This document shows, piece by piece, positions 42,097-50,311 of a stretch of DNA of 64,000 nucleotides. The notes beneath the pieces are model-generated. The model ran no database searches. It worked only from the letters and a program-made list of their open reading frames with translations, and had not been told where the DNA came from. The translations under genes and the position numbers were made by a program. Source of the stretch: Nitrospira sp. (lineage in GTDB: Bacteria; Nitrospirota; Thermodesulfovibrionia; Thermodesulfovibrionales; Dissulfurispiraceae); the NCBI GenBank assembly GCA_002634385.1, contig NSJL01000004.1:62001-126000 (forward strand), in the 5' to 3' direction. Position 1 is the stretch's first letter; the number at the start of each line of letters is the position of its first letter.

Positions 42097-42243
42097 GGAG
42101 GTGAACCGCCGGAGGGCGGGAGGTTCCATTGCTCAGGAATAGCACCCGAATACCTCCGAAGAAAGAAATCGTCTGGACAAGTCTCTTGCTGGTTGACTGA
42201 AGGGAACGGGTTGAGGTCTTTGCGACATAGGGGACCGAGCCCG
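42097..42243 (+). ncRNA. Candidate structured leader RNA (riboswitch-like)
   Basis: Closing helix GGAGGT (42097-42102) pairs with ACCTCC (42152-42157). Inside are GAACC/GGTTC (42103-42107 with 42122-42126), extended by GCC/GGC, and TGCT/AGCA (42130-42133 with 42141-42144), making a three-way junction. A second hairpin pairs CGGG near 42208 with CCCG near 42240, with inner GGTC/GACC. It does not fit the cobalamin, SAM, THF or TPP consensus I know. The placement before a methyltransferase-type gene suggests metabolite control; this is inference. Confidence 0.4.
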
Positions 42244-42279
42244 GGTGAACAAGGAAAAAACGAACCAGGGAGGTTTACA

Positions 42280-43347
42280 ATGGCAATGAAAGATGAGATG
42301 AATGGTCTTGTGCGGGTCGCGACCGCCTTGCAGCACAAGGAGGCGGACAGGGTGCCGGTAGCACCCCTCGTATGCGGTGCATCGCATAGAGTGGCCGGTC
42401 TTACCTATGCGGAATGGGCCAGAGGCGACAATGTGGAAGCCATGGTCCGCGGGCATGTGGATGCAACAAAGCTTCTGGGGCATGACGGCGTGGTCATGCT
42501 GATCGACCTCTCCGTCGAGGCGGAAGCTTTAGGGACCGAGATCTTGTACCCCGAGATGAACACTCCGCATCCCAACTACGAGAAGCCCTTTATTTCGGGC
42601 CCCGAGGATTACAAGAAGATCGAGAGGATCAACCCCCGGAAGACCGGCAGGATGAAGACGGTCATCGATCTGACCGCCGGACTGAGCAAGGAGATCGGGG
42701 GCACTCATGCCCTGGTGGGATTCGTCTACGGGTCCATCGGCACCCTGAGCATGATGAGGGGACCGGAGAACTTCTTCATGGACCTGATGGAGTACCCCGA
42801 TGAGGTGCTGGGAGCCATCGAGGTGCTGGATGAAGTCCTGATCGACTATGCCAAGGCACAGGCGGAGGCAGGAGCCCACGCGGTCTGCGTCGACCATCTC
42901 TACTGCTCCCAGAGCATCCTGAGCAAGGACCTGTGGGAGAAGTTCGAAGGGGAGTCCCTCAAGAAGATCTGCGATGCGATCAGGGGAACGGGAGCCATTG
43001 TCGCCCTCCACAATTGCGGCAACGGCATCTACTTCGACCTGAGCGAGAAGTGGGCGAACCCGACCACCATTTCCCATGCCTATGTTGCCGACGACGTATC
43101 CAGCTGGGAGGAGCAGAAGCAGAAGTGGGGAGGCAAGATCGCCTCGATTGGGTGGGTTCCGCCCGGACCGGTTGCCATGATGGGGACCCCCGAGGAGATA
43201 GAGGAAGAGGTGAAGTCCGAAATAGAGATCTTTGGCAAGGGAGGCGGGTTCATCCTCTCCACGGGCTGCGAGTATCCGCCCAACGCACCCCTGTATAATG
43301 CAAGGCACATCGTGGAGTGCTCCAAGAAGTACGGAGTGTACAGCTAA
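42280..43347 (+). CDS. Uroporphyrinogen decarboxylase family protein, MtaA/CmuA-like methyltransferase type
   Basis: 355 residues from ATG 42280 (GGGAGG upstream). The UroD fold is visible: N-terminal RVATALQHKEADRVPVAP, then FVYGSIGTLSMM, the acidic AVCVDHLYCSQSIL and the late GFILSTGCEYPPNAP. The last segment, with cysteine and histidine in the LHNCGNG and STGCEYP motifs, matches the zinc-dependent methyltransferase group (MtaA, CmuA) better than true haem synthesis UroD. It probably moves methyl groups between a corrinoid and an acceptor. No corrinoid protein gene is adjacent. Substrate unknown. Confidence 0.85.
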   Translation: MAMKDEMNGLVRVATALQHKEADRVPVAPLVCGASHRVAGLTYAEWARGDNVEAMVRGHVDATKLLGHDGVVMLIDLSVEAEALGTEILYPEMNTPHPNYEKPFISGPEDYKKIERINPRKTGRMKTVIDLTAGLSKEIGGTHALVGFVYGSIGTLSMMRGPENFFMDLMEYPDEVLGAIEVLDEVLIDYAKAQAEAGAHAVCVDHLYCSQSILSKDLWEKFEGESLKKICDAIRGTGAIVALHNCGNGIYFDLSEKWANPTTISHAYVADDVSSWEEQKQKWGGKIASIGWVPPGPVAMMGTPEEIEEEVKSEIEIFGKGGGFILSTGCEYPPNAPLYNARHIVECSKKYGVYS

Positions 43348-43500
43348 ATTATAGGGAGAATCTGTCAGCATGTCGACCCCGGGAAAGGGACAGAAATCGA
43401 TCGAAGGGCTGCTGTCTTTTGCTTCCTGGTGTAGTGTCACGGAGGCAAGGAGCGCGGAAGCATACGGCTTTGATGGATTTCTGGAACTTTTCCGGGGAAT

Positions 43501-43514
43501 GTAACAATTGTTAC
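43501..43514 (+). promoter_or_regulatory. Perfect 14-base palindrome, candidate operator
   Basis: GTAACAATTGTTAC reads the same on both strands. Its centre lies about 42 bases before the start point predicted from TATACT (43538-43543), the position of class II activator sites. The flavoprotein gene is downstream and tandem Crp/Fnr genes follow it, but the half-sites are not FNR-like. Confidence 0.5.
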
Positions 43515-43577
43515 CGATACCTTCCTTGTGCTGGTCGTATACTGAAGACATCCAGCAATGGCAAGGAGGTATCACCC

Positions 43578-44237
43578 ATGAGCGTGAAAGTGTTGGGAGT
43601 TTCCGGGTCCCCTATCCCGGACAGCAATACCGACAGGGCGTTGAAAGCCGCTCTGGAGGCAACGGGAGTGGAGACCGAGTTTCTGAAGCTTTCCGATTAT
43701 TCTGTGGAGCCGTGCCGGGCCTGTCTCGGATGTGTCGCAACGAACCGCTGTGTAATCGAGGACGACGGAGTCCTGCTTGCGGAGAAGGCCAGGGAGGCTG
43801 ATGCGTTGATTATCGCCTGTTATACTCCGTATTCGAGTGTAGACGGACGCACGAAGGCTTTCCTGGAGAGACTCTACCCGCTCCGCCATCTCAGGGGACT
43901 TATGGCAGGCAAGCCGGGGGGCGTTATTGTGACGACGGCTGTTCCCGAAGGGGCCGCCGGGCTGCCGCCTGCCTTCGATATGGCGAAGAATGCCGTCATG
44001 TTTTACATGATGGAGGAGGGAATGCGTTTCGAGGGAGCGGTACGGGTGATGGGCAATGTTCCCTGCGTGAAGTGCGGTAATGGGGATGACTGCTCCATGT
44101 CGGGCCTCAAGATGCTCAACGGACCCGATGCGACGGTCGCTTCCGTGGGAATCAGGCGGTTCGAGGACCAGGGGGATGCGGTCCGGGAGGCGGTCGATTT
44201 GGGGAGAAAGATTGCCCGGGCTTTAATGAAGGAGTGA
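43578..44237 (+). CDS. Iron-sulfur flavoprotein (NADPH-dependent FMN reductase family)
   Basis: 219 residues from ATG 43578, with GGAGG ahead; an open stretch upstream is non-coding. The flavodoxin-like FMN loop is VSGSPIPDSNTDRAL near 9. A compact cysteine motif, CRACLGCVATNRC near 48-60, gives CxxCxxCxxxxxC, matching Isf-type proteins that hold a [4Fe-4S] cluster beside FMN. Three more cysteines lie in CVKCGNGDDC near 170. Isf proteins transfer electrons from ferredoxin in anaerobes. It is likely a partner of the UroD-type protein or a stress enzyme; the link is by position only. Confidence 0.87.
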   Translation: MSVKVLGVSGSPIPDSNTDRALKAALEATGVETEFLKLSDYSVEPCRACLGCVATNRCVIEDDGVLLAEKAREADALIIACYTPYSSVDGRTKAFLERLYPLRHLRGLMAGKPGGVIVTTAVPEGAAGLPPAFDMAKNAVMFYMMEEGMRFEGAVRVMGNVPCVKCGNGDDCSMSGLKMLNGPDATVASVGIRRFEDQGDAVREAVDLGRKIARALMKE

Positions 44238-44340
44238 GGTATCTCCCCGTTGTTTCTTCCCTTTCGGGTGGGCGTAACGGGGGAATATGTAGTATAATTA
44301 AATATCAGCCGGTTCCTCGGGGAGGAAGGAGGACAGACAA

Positions 44341-45042
44341 ATGGGTTTTTTATGTGAAGAGATTGCCCGAAAGAGTGCCTCCATCTCCCCTGTAAATTTC
44401 GGACATCTGTGGGTCTTTGAGCATCTCAACCCCCAGGAGCTGAAAGCCCTGGTCGCCGCTTCGCTCCGCAAGCAGTACAAGAAGGGGCAGAGCATCTTCA
44501 TGGAGGGAGACCCCGCCCGTGAGATGTTCCTTCTGAAGTACGGCCGTACCAAGCTAATCAAACATACCAAAGAGGGGAACGAAATCACCCTCGACATCCG
44601 CAAAGCGGGCGACTTCATCGGGGAGCAGGTGCTCAACGAGGATTTCGACTATCCCCTCACCGCCGTCTGTATAGAGGATACCTTCACGTGCAGCTTTTCG
44701 AAGGATTCCTTCGAGAAGCTCGTCCTGCAGCATCCGAACATAGGCCTCCAGGTGATCAAGAACCTGACCCGCCGCATCGAATGGCTCACCAACAGGGCGG
44801 AGACCATGTCTTCCACCACTATCGAAGAGAGGATCATCGGGGTGCTCAGCAATGTCGCGAAGGAACACGGGATAAAAGACAGCAATACGGTCGTCATTCA
44901 GTTCCCCCTTACCCATGAGGAGCTCAGCTTCCTGGTGGGAGCCCACCGGGTAAGCATCACGAGGGCGTTAAAACACCTGAAGGAGTCGGGAAAGCTCGCC
45001 CTGCAGGGGAAGAATCTCGTCCTCCTCCAGGAAACCGCATGA
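44341..45042 (+). CDS. Crp/Fnr family regulator, tandem copy 1
   Basis: 233 residues. The beta-roll sensor domain (about 20-130) contains FMEGDPAREMFLLK and DFIGEQVLNEDFDYP. The winged HTH (about 175-225) has LTHEELSFLVGAHRVSITRAL. Only one cysteine, C5, is near the N-terminus, with C110 and C117 in the beta-roll, so an FNR-type four-cysteine cluster is not supported. It shares long identical DNA blocks with the next gene, which has the same length, indicating a tandem duplication with conversion. GGAGG precedes ATG, and TATAAT lies at 44293. Confidence 0.9.
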   Translation: MGFLCEEIARKSASISPVNFGHLWVFEHLNPQELKALVAASLRKQYKKGQSIFMEGDPAREMFLLKYGRTKLIKHTKEGNEITLDIRKAGDFIGEQVLNEDFDYPLTAVCIEDTFTCSFSKDSFEKLVLQHPNIGLQVIKNLTRRIEWLTNRAETMSSTTIEERIIGVLSNVAKEHGIKDSNTVVIQFPLTHEELSFLVGAHRVSITRALKHLKESGKLALQGKNLVLLQETA

Positions 45043-45200
45043 GGAAAGACGCCGTCTGCCGGCAGAGATACCCGTGCTCTTTTGTCCTGCACGCCCGCTT
45101 CCGTTTTGCTCTCCCCCCGGTCGCTCTTGTATGAAGCAGCCGGTCATATGTCATTGCGCCACTTTTTCTTTCCATAATGAGAATGAGGAGGTCAGAGGTA

Positions 45201-45902
45201 ATGGGATGCGTCTGTGAAGAGCTTGCCGGAAAGGGCGCCGGTATTTCTCCTGTCTGTATCGGGCATCTGTGGATGTTCGAGCATCTCAGTCCCCAGGAGA
45301 TCGAAGCCCTGGTCGGCGCAGCGCTCCGCAGGCACTATAAGAAGGGGCAGACCATCTTCATGGAGGGAGACCCCGCCCGTGAGATGTTCCTTCTGAAGGC
45401 CGGGCGTGTCAAGCTGAGCAAGTTCAGCAAAGAGGGGAACGAAATCACCCTCGACATCCGCAAAGGGGGCGACTTCATCGGGGAGCAGGTGCTCAACGAG
45501 GATTTCGACTATCCCGTCAGCTCCGTCTGCATGGAGGATTCCCTTGCCTGCGGGTTTTCGAGGGCCTCCTTCGAGAAGCTCGTCCTGCAGCATCCGAACA
45601 TAGGCCTCCAGGTGATCAAGAACCTGACCCGCCGCATCGAATTGCTCACCAACAGGGCGGAGACGCTGTCCTCCCCCTCTCTCGAGGAGAAGATCATCGG
45701 GGTGCTCAGCAATGTTGCGAAGGAGCACGGAGTAAAGGACAGCAATACGGTTATTATTCAGTTTCCCCTTACCCATGAAGATTTGAGTTTCCTGGTGGGT
45801 GCCCACCGGGTAAGCATTACCCGGGCGATGAAGAGCCTGAAAAAGTCGGGGAGGCTGGCCCAGCGGGGAAAAACCTTCGTTCTCCTGCAGGAATACGCCT
45901 GA
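45201..45902 (+). CDS. Crp/Fnr family regulator, tandem copy 2
   Basis: 233 residues from ATG 45201 (AGAGG close upstream, GGAGG further); an earlier in-frame ATG at 45177 is less likely because copy 1 starts at the equivalent place. The recognition helix HRVSITRA is identical to copy 1, implying the same DNA targets. Unlike copy 1 it has C3, C5 and C19 at the N-terminus plus C110 and C117, enough to bind an iron-sulfur or other metal centre. The two may therefore read different signals for a shared regulon. Confidence 0.9.
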   Translation: MGCVCEELAGKGAGISPVCIGHLWMFEHLSPQEIEALVGAALRRHYKKGQTIFMEGDPAREMFLLKAGRVKLSKFSKEGNEITLDIRKGGDFIGEQVLNEDFDYPVSSVCMEDSLACGFSRASFEKLVLQHPNIGLQVIKNLTRRIELLTNRAETLSSPSLEEKIIGVLSNVAKEHGVKDSNTVIIQFPLTHEDLSFLVGAHRVSITRAMKSLKKSGRLAQRGKTFVLLQEYA

Positions 45903-46076
45903 AAAAATTTCCTGAAAGCTGTCCTGCCATGCCCCTGATCATTTCCCCTTTTGTTGCCTCCCTTCCTCTCTCCGCCTTGCGTCCTTTATGGTATAATTGC
46001 GGGACGAAAAGGGAGCGTATCTGTCCGAAAAGACCGGCCGGAAAGGCTGGCCGGAAAAGGCGGGAAAGGAGAGCAG

Positions 46077-47192
46077 ATGGAGAGGGGAATGAGGATTGCC
46101 ATAAACACGGGAGGGGGCGATGCCCCGGGACTGAATGCGGTTATCGAGGCGGTGGTAATGGCCTCGTACAACAGGAATTGGGAAGTGTACGGGATCAAGA
46201 ACGGGTATGCGGGACTCCTGAATACTGATGAGATCGTTCCCCTTTCTCCCGGAAAAGTCCGTCGCATTTCGAGCCTGGGGGGGACGATCCTCGGTACTAC
46301 CAACAAAGGGAATCCCTTCTCCATGCCCATCACCAACATGGCGGGAGAGACGGAGATCCGGGATGTATCGGAGAAGGTGGTCGAGAACTTCAGACGCCTC
46401 CGTTTTGATTGCCTCATTGCCGTGGGCGGAGACGGCAGCCTCAAGATAGCCTACGATTTTTACAAGAAGGGAATTCCCGTTGTGGGGGTCCCCAAGACCA
46501 TCGACAACGACCTTGCCGCTACGGTGGTTACCTTCGGTTTCGATACCGCGGTAAGCATCGCTACCGAAGCCATCGACCGTCTGCACTCCACTGCCAAGTC
46601 CCACGAACGGGTCATGGTCGTGGAAGTCATGGGGAGACATGCGGGCTGGATCGCCCTGCAGAGCGGGGTATCCGGCGCTGCGGATGTGATCCTTATCCCT
46701 GAAATCCCCTTCGATCTCGATAAAGTGTGCGATCATATCATGGAGTGCGAATTGCACGGACAGCATTACGCCATCGTGGTGGTTGCAGAGGGTGCCGCAC
46801 CGAAAGGCGGGCGCGCCCTCGACAAGGGCAAGGGCGAACTGGGAAGGCAGGATGTGGTCCTCGGGGGCATCGGGGAATATGTAGCGAAGGAGATTGCCCT
46901 GAGGACGGGAAAGGACACGCGCTCTCTTGTTCTCGGTCATCTGCAACGCGGTGGCTCCCCTACCACCTTCGACCGCCTTTTGGCCCTCCGCTTCGGCGCG
47001 GCAGCGGTGCGTGCGGTGGAGAGAAGGGATTTCGGCACCATGGTGGCCCTCGATCCGCCCGAAGTGAAGGCGGTTCCCCTCGAAAGCGCTATCAACAATA
47101 TGAAAAATGTGCCCGTGGACAACGATATCATCAAAACGGCCCGGGAAATAGGGATCTGCTTTGGAGAGAGCGGGGTCTGCTACGGGTACTGA
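46077..47192 (+). CDS. pfkA: 6-phosphofructokinase (ATP-type, group III)
   Basis: 371 residues from ATG 46077 (AAAGGAG six bases upstream). Key motifs are GGGDAPGLNAVI near 11, VGGDGSLK near 116, PKTIDNDLA near 138 and MGRHAGWIAL near 183. Glycine at the GGDG position indicates ATP use, while the lysine of PKTIDND is shared with pyrophosphate enzymes. Together they mark the mixed group III. A -10-like TATAAT lies at 45992. A terminator follows at 47223. The gene is monocistronic. Confidence 0.93.
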   Translation: MERGMRIAINTGGGDAPGLNAVIEAVVMASYNRNWEVYGIKNGYAGLLNTDEIVPLSPGKVRRISSLGGTILGTTNKGNPFSMPITNMAGETEIRDVSEKVVENFRRLRFDCLIAVGGDGSLKIAYDFYKKGIPVVGVPKTIDNDLAATVVTFGFDTAVSIATEAIDRLHSTAKSHERVMVVEVMGRHAGWIALQSGVSGAADVILIPEIPFDLDKVCDHIMECELHGQHYAIVVVAEGAAPKGGRALDKGKGELGRQDVVLGGIGEYVAKEIALRTGKDTRSLVLGHLQRGGSPTTFDRLLALRFGAAAVRAVERRDFGTMVALDPPEVKAVPLESAINNMKNVPVDNDIIKTAREIGICFGESGVCYGY

Positions 47193-47222
47193 AGCCGAAT
47201 CATCAGGAAGGCCGAAGAAGAG

Positions 47223-47246
47223 GGGCGCTTGCCCAGCGCCCTTTTT
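47223..47246 (+). terminator. Intrinsic terminator after the phosphofructokinase gene
   Basis: GGGCGCT (47223-47229) pairs with AGCGCCC (47235-47241) around a five-base loop and is followed by TTTTT. It lies 30 bases after the stop codon. Confidence 0.9.
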
Positions 47247-47440
47247 CTGCTTCCCGTCACGGTCCTTGTGACTCCTCCTTTGTCGTGGTACACTTCTACT
47301 ATACCGGCTCACTCTCATTTTTCACCGCATCTCCTGCTGTTACTCTTCCGATTGCTGCAGGAGGGAATTCCCTGAAACCCTCTGGAGCCGCCTTTCAGCG
47401 GTATACATGATTCATCCCCTCTATCACCCGGGAGGTGATT

Positions 47441-48796
47441 ATGAAAAGAGACAAACGCAGCCATCAGCATGAAGAGAAACTCGTTTTCCCCCTGCCCCTG
47501 AAGGGGGTGGCGGAGGAGGGTTTTTCTCCGGTACAGACCCCGGAGCAGCGCAGGGTGGAGGAGTTGACGAGGGAATTGGCGGGAAAGTACAGCGGGAAAG
47601 TGAACATGACCCGGAGGGACTTCCTGCTCACCAGTTGCGGCATGGCCACTGTCTTCCTGGCAATGAATTCGGTTTTCGGAAAATTCTTTGCAGTGGACCT
47701 TGCAGAGGCAGCCGACCCCGTCTTCGCCGAAGAGAGAAGGCAAGCCCTCTCCGGGCAGTTTATTTTCGACGTCCAGACCCATTTCGTCAGTCCGCGGTAC
47801 CGTTCCAAATCCATTCTGGGATTGAGAGAGATGGCGAAAAAATGGAATCCCCAGTTGAAGGGAGGACAGGACGACCTTGAAAAGATCAGGTTTGACAACT
47901 ACTATCGGGAGGTCTATGAGCTGAGCGATACCAAGATTGCTCTCCTCACCAGCGCCCCCAACGATGATCCGAAAAAATGGTTCATCCATAACGACGAGAT
48001 GGCGAAGGCGAGGGAGACGGTGAACAGGAGGGCGGGAAGGAAAGTCATGTACAGCCATGCCGTGTTCACTCCGGGGCATCCGGACTGGATGGAGGAGGTC
48101 GAGCGTGCCATTGCCGAGTACAAGCCGGACGCCTGGAAAGGCTACACCACCGGCACCCCTTTTGAAAGCTCGAAATACCCATGGAGGCTCGACGATGAGA
48201 GGCTTGTTTATCCCGTTTATGAGAGGATGGTGAAAGCGGGCATCACCAACGTCTGCATCCACAAGGGACTGCTTCCCTCCCTGTACAAGGTCAGAATGGC
48301 GAAGACCTGGGAGTATGGATCTACGGATGACATCGGCCGGGCTGCGAAGGACTGGCCGCAGTTGAACTTCATCATCTATCATTCCGCCCTTCAGGAAGGC
48401 AAGCCACCCTCGGAGGATGAAGTGGAGGAGTTTGAAAAAGCGGGATATATCCCCTGGGTGAGCGATCTGGCATCCATCCCCGAAAAGTACGGGGTGAAAA
48501 ACGTCTACGCAGAAGTCGGGGCGACCTTTGCCCTTACCGCCATAAGTCAGCCCCGTTACTGTGCGGGCATACTGGGCACACTGATAAAGGGAATGGGAGA
48601 GGAGCATGTCGTTTGGGGAACTGATTCTGTCTGGTTCGGCTCGCCGCAGTGGCAGATCGAAGCCCTCCGCCGCCTCGAGATTCCGCAGGACATGCAGAAA
48701 AAATTCGGCTACAAACCCCTGGGTCCGGCGGACAGTGACGTGAAAAGAAAGATCTTCGGCCGCAACGCGGCGGCATTGTACAAGATACAGGTCTAA
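47441..48796 (+). CDS. Tat-exported amidohydrolase (Amidohydro_2-like)
   Basis: 451 residues from ATG 47441; GGAGG is five bases upstream. An unusual 55-residue charged leader precedes a twin-arginine motif (MTRRDFLLTSCG, about 56-67) and hydrophobic segment, so export is likely after a long N-terminal extension. The catalytic TIM barrel shows FDVQTHFVSPRYR near 108 (in place of the standard HxH), SHAVFTPGHP, NVCIHKGL, IYHSALQEG and a late GTDSVWFGSPQWQ. Substrate unknown. It has a decayed relative at 34708. It opens the 47441-53483 locus with a second Tat protein. Confidence 0.83.
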   Translation: MKRDKRSHQHEEKLVFPLPLKGVAEEGFSPVQTPEQRRVEELTRELAGKYSGKVNMTRRDFLLTSCGMATVFLAMNSVFGKFFAVDLAEAADPVFAEERRQALSGQFIFDVQTHFVSPRYRSKSILGLREMAKKWNPQLKGGQDDLEKIRFDNYYREVYELSDTKIALLTSAPNDDPKKWFIHNDEMAKARETVNRRAGRKVMYSHAVFTPGHPDWMEEVERAIAEYKPDAWKGYTTGTPFESSKYPWRLDDERLVYPVYERMVKAGITNVCIHKGLLPSLYKVRMAKTWEYGSTDDIGRAAKDWPQLNFIIYHSALQEGKPPSEDEVEEFEKAGYIPWVSDLASIPEKYGVKNVYAEVGATFALTAISQPRYCAGILGTLIKGMGEEHVVWGTDSVWFGSPQWQIEALRRLEIPQDMQKKFGYKPLGPADSDVKRKIFGRNAAALYKIQV

Positions 48797-49158
48797 AATT
48801 CATAGGGCGTGCAGTTCTGAGAAAATCACCGGAACCGTGCGCATTCCGGTGGCCGAACGCCGCGGTAGGGAGAGAAAGGCTGTGGCTGTATAGAGTCCCC
48901 GCAACTCCCGGTGAAAAAGTTGGGATTGCTTCAGGAGAAAACCCTTTCGCAATGACAGGGTAAGAGAGGCTTTTCCAGTGAGGTCCCGTCTTTCTGCCCT
49001 GTATTCTGCAGTATTTCTTCGCCGCTCTTCAACCGGATTGTCCCCGGCACTCTTACCATACATAACAAATCGTAATCGTTGCATTAATAAAATAAATTTG
49101 ATATTAGATGTTTCGAATCCACTATACTATCCTAAATTTCTCCCAGGAGGCACCGAGT
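48797..49158. other. Intergenic region with repeat A copy and possible promoter
   Basis: A 362-base gap. It holds a copy of repeat family A (48921-48958) and a candidate promoter before the MBL gene: TTGATA at 49098 and TATACT at 49123, with a 19-base spacer. No coding sequence was recognised. Confidence 0.5.
48921..48958. repeat. Dispersed palindromic repeat, family A, copy 2 (half element)
   Basis: TGGGATTGCTTCAGGA ... CCCTTTCGCAATGACAG matches the right half of the element at 11871-11947. The left arm is not clear here, so this copy is partial or degenerate. Confidence 0.65.
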
Positions 49159-50205
49159 ATGGAAAGAAGGACCTTTCTCAAAATGGCGGGTGTTGGGCTC
49201 ACCACCCTCGCTGCCGGCAACGCTGTTCCCGGAGTGAGCCATGCTGCCAAGGAGGACATCGGGGAGATCAGGAGCCTTAAAGTCACTGTGCTCTCCGAAA
49301 CCAGCTGGTTTAATAACGACATTTTCAAGAAGAACATGATGGACGGCGGCGGCGCCATGGGGAACCAGTACGATACCGCCTGGGACAGGGATAATTCGGG
49401 CGGCTACAGCGCCCTCCTGGAGATCGAACAGCTCGACGGCAAAAAGAAGAAGATCCTGATGGATACGGGCTGGAATAACGATTGGATGGATTACGTGTAT
49501 AAGATGCACGGTATCGACCAGATGCTCAGGAAGAAAGAGATCGACACCATGGTCCTCAGCCACTGGCATCTGGACCACTTCTGGGGCATCGAATCCACCC
49601 TGAAGCATAATCCCAACATCACCCTGTACGCACCATCCACGCACTACCCTGAGGATATCAAGCTCCTCAAGGGCGGAAGCTTCGAGAAGGCGGGCTGCAA
49701 GAACTCCGTTCCCCACAAGGGACAGCTGGTGGAATGTACTCCCGACAAGGTGGTAAAGCTCATGCCGGGAGCGGCCGTCAAGATGTTCGATGTGCCCATC
49801 ATTCTCAGGGTCAGGGGCGAGAGCGTATTGTATTTCCATATTAAAGACAAAGGGATCGTCACCGTTACCGGCTGCTGCCATCCCGGAATTCTCACCCTCT
49901 ACAGCTTCGCCCGTAATAATTTCGCAAAAGGCGACGAGGTGTACGGAAGTTATGGCGGCCTCCATATTTCGCTTTTCGAGACGTGGGACCCCAAATACGA
50001 TGATATCATCAAGGGCCTTAAGACCTTCAAGCCCGGGAAGTTCGCCTGCAATCACTGCACCGGCTGGATCTTTGCGGAAAAGGCGGCTGCAGCAGGGCTC
50101 CCGGTGGTGAAGGGGACGGATAAGTACAAGTCGTACAAGAAGTACTCCACTGTTGCGAAAGCCACGAATGTCTACCTGACCAACGGCGACACCGTCACCT
50201 TTTAA
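49159..50205 (+). CDS. Tat-exported metallo-beta-lactamase-fold protein (COG1237-like)
   Basis: 348 residues from ATG 49159, preceded by GGAGG eight bases away. A Tat signal (MERRTFLKMAGVG, A-x-A at SHA near 30) indicates periplasmic export. The canonical metal motif is SHWHLDHFWG near 138, with a second ligand region TVTGCCHPGILTLY near 232 and CNHCTGWIFAE near 300. The TGCCHPGI type is seen in the dihydropterin-related MBL group. Substrate unknown. The preceding amidohydrolase is also Tat-exported, so both probably act in the periplasm on a shared or related substrate. Confidence 0.85.
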   Translation: MERRTFLKMAGVGLTTLAAGNAVPGVSHAAKEDIGEIRSLKVTVLSETSWFNNDIFKKNMMDGGGAMGNQYDTAWDRDNSGGYSALLEIEQLDGKKKKILMDTGWNNDWMDYVYKMHGIDQMLRKKEIDTMVLSHWHLDHFWGIESTLKHNPNITLYAPSTHYPEDIKLLKGGSFEKAGCKNSVPHKGQLVECTPDKVVKLMPGAAVKMFDVPIILRVRGESVLYFHIKDKGIVTVTGCCHPGILTLYSFARNNFAKGDEVYGSYGGLHISLFETWDPKYDDIIKGLKTFKPGKFACNHCTGWIFAEKAAAAGLPVVKGTDKYKSYKKYSTVAKATNVYLTNGDTVTF

Positions 50206-50233
50206 TAAGATGTAGTACCCTCCCCAGGCCCCC

Positions 50234-50257
50234 CTCCCTTTACGGGAGGGGAGAAAG
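50234..50257. terminator. Stem-loop after the MBL gene, weak terminator candidate
   Basis: CCCCTCCC and GGGAGGGG pair around five bases. No T run follows on the plus strand, so it may be Rho-dependent or only structural. Confidence 0.35.
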
Positions 50258-50311
50258 AAAGGGAGGAGCAGTGAGAAGAGAGAGGATACTTTCCGGAAGG
50301 AGTGGCATGAC

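Larger units (their letters stand above)
41906..42279 (+). other. Region with promoter and structured leader before the UroD-type gene
   Basis: A 374-base stretch with no convincing gene, although the frame of the following gene is open through part of it. The first 130 bases are pyrimidine-rich with no visible signal. From 42043 it holds a promoter, a three-way-junction fold (42097-42157) and a second hairpin (42207-42243), then GGGAGG before ATG 42280. See the separate entries. Confidence 0.6.

Noticed and set aside
42080..42279. Cobalamin riboswitch before the UroD-type gene
   Set aside because: The leader lacks the conserved B12-box and the GCCACT-type core; only a non-matching three-way junction is visible.
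45177..45200. Earlier start (MRMRRSEV) for Crp/Fnr copy 2
   Set aside because: Copy 1 begins at the position equivalent to 45201, and the GGAGG and AGAGG sites fit the later ATG.
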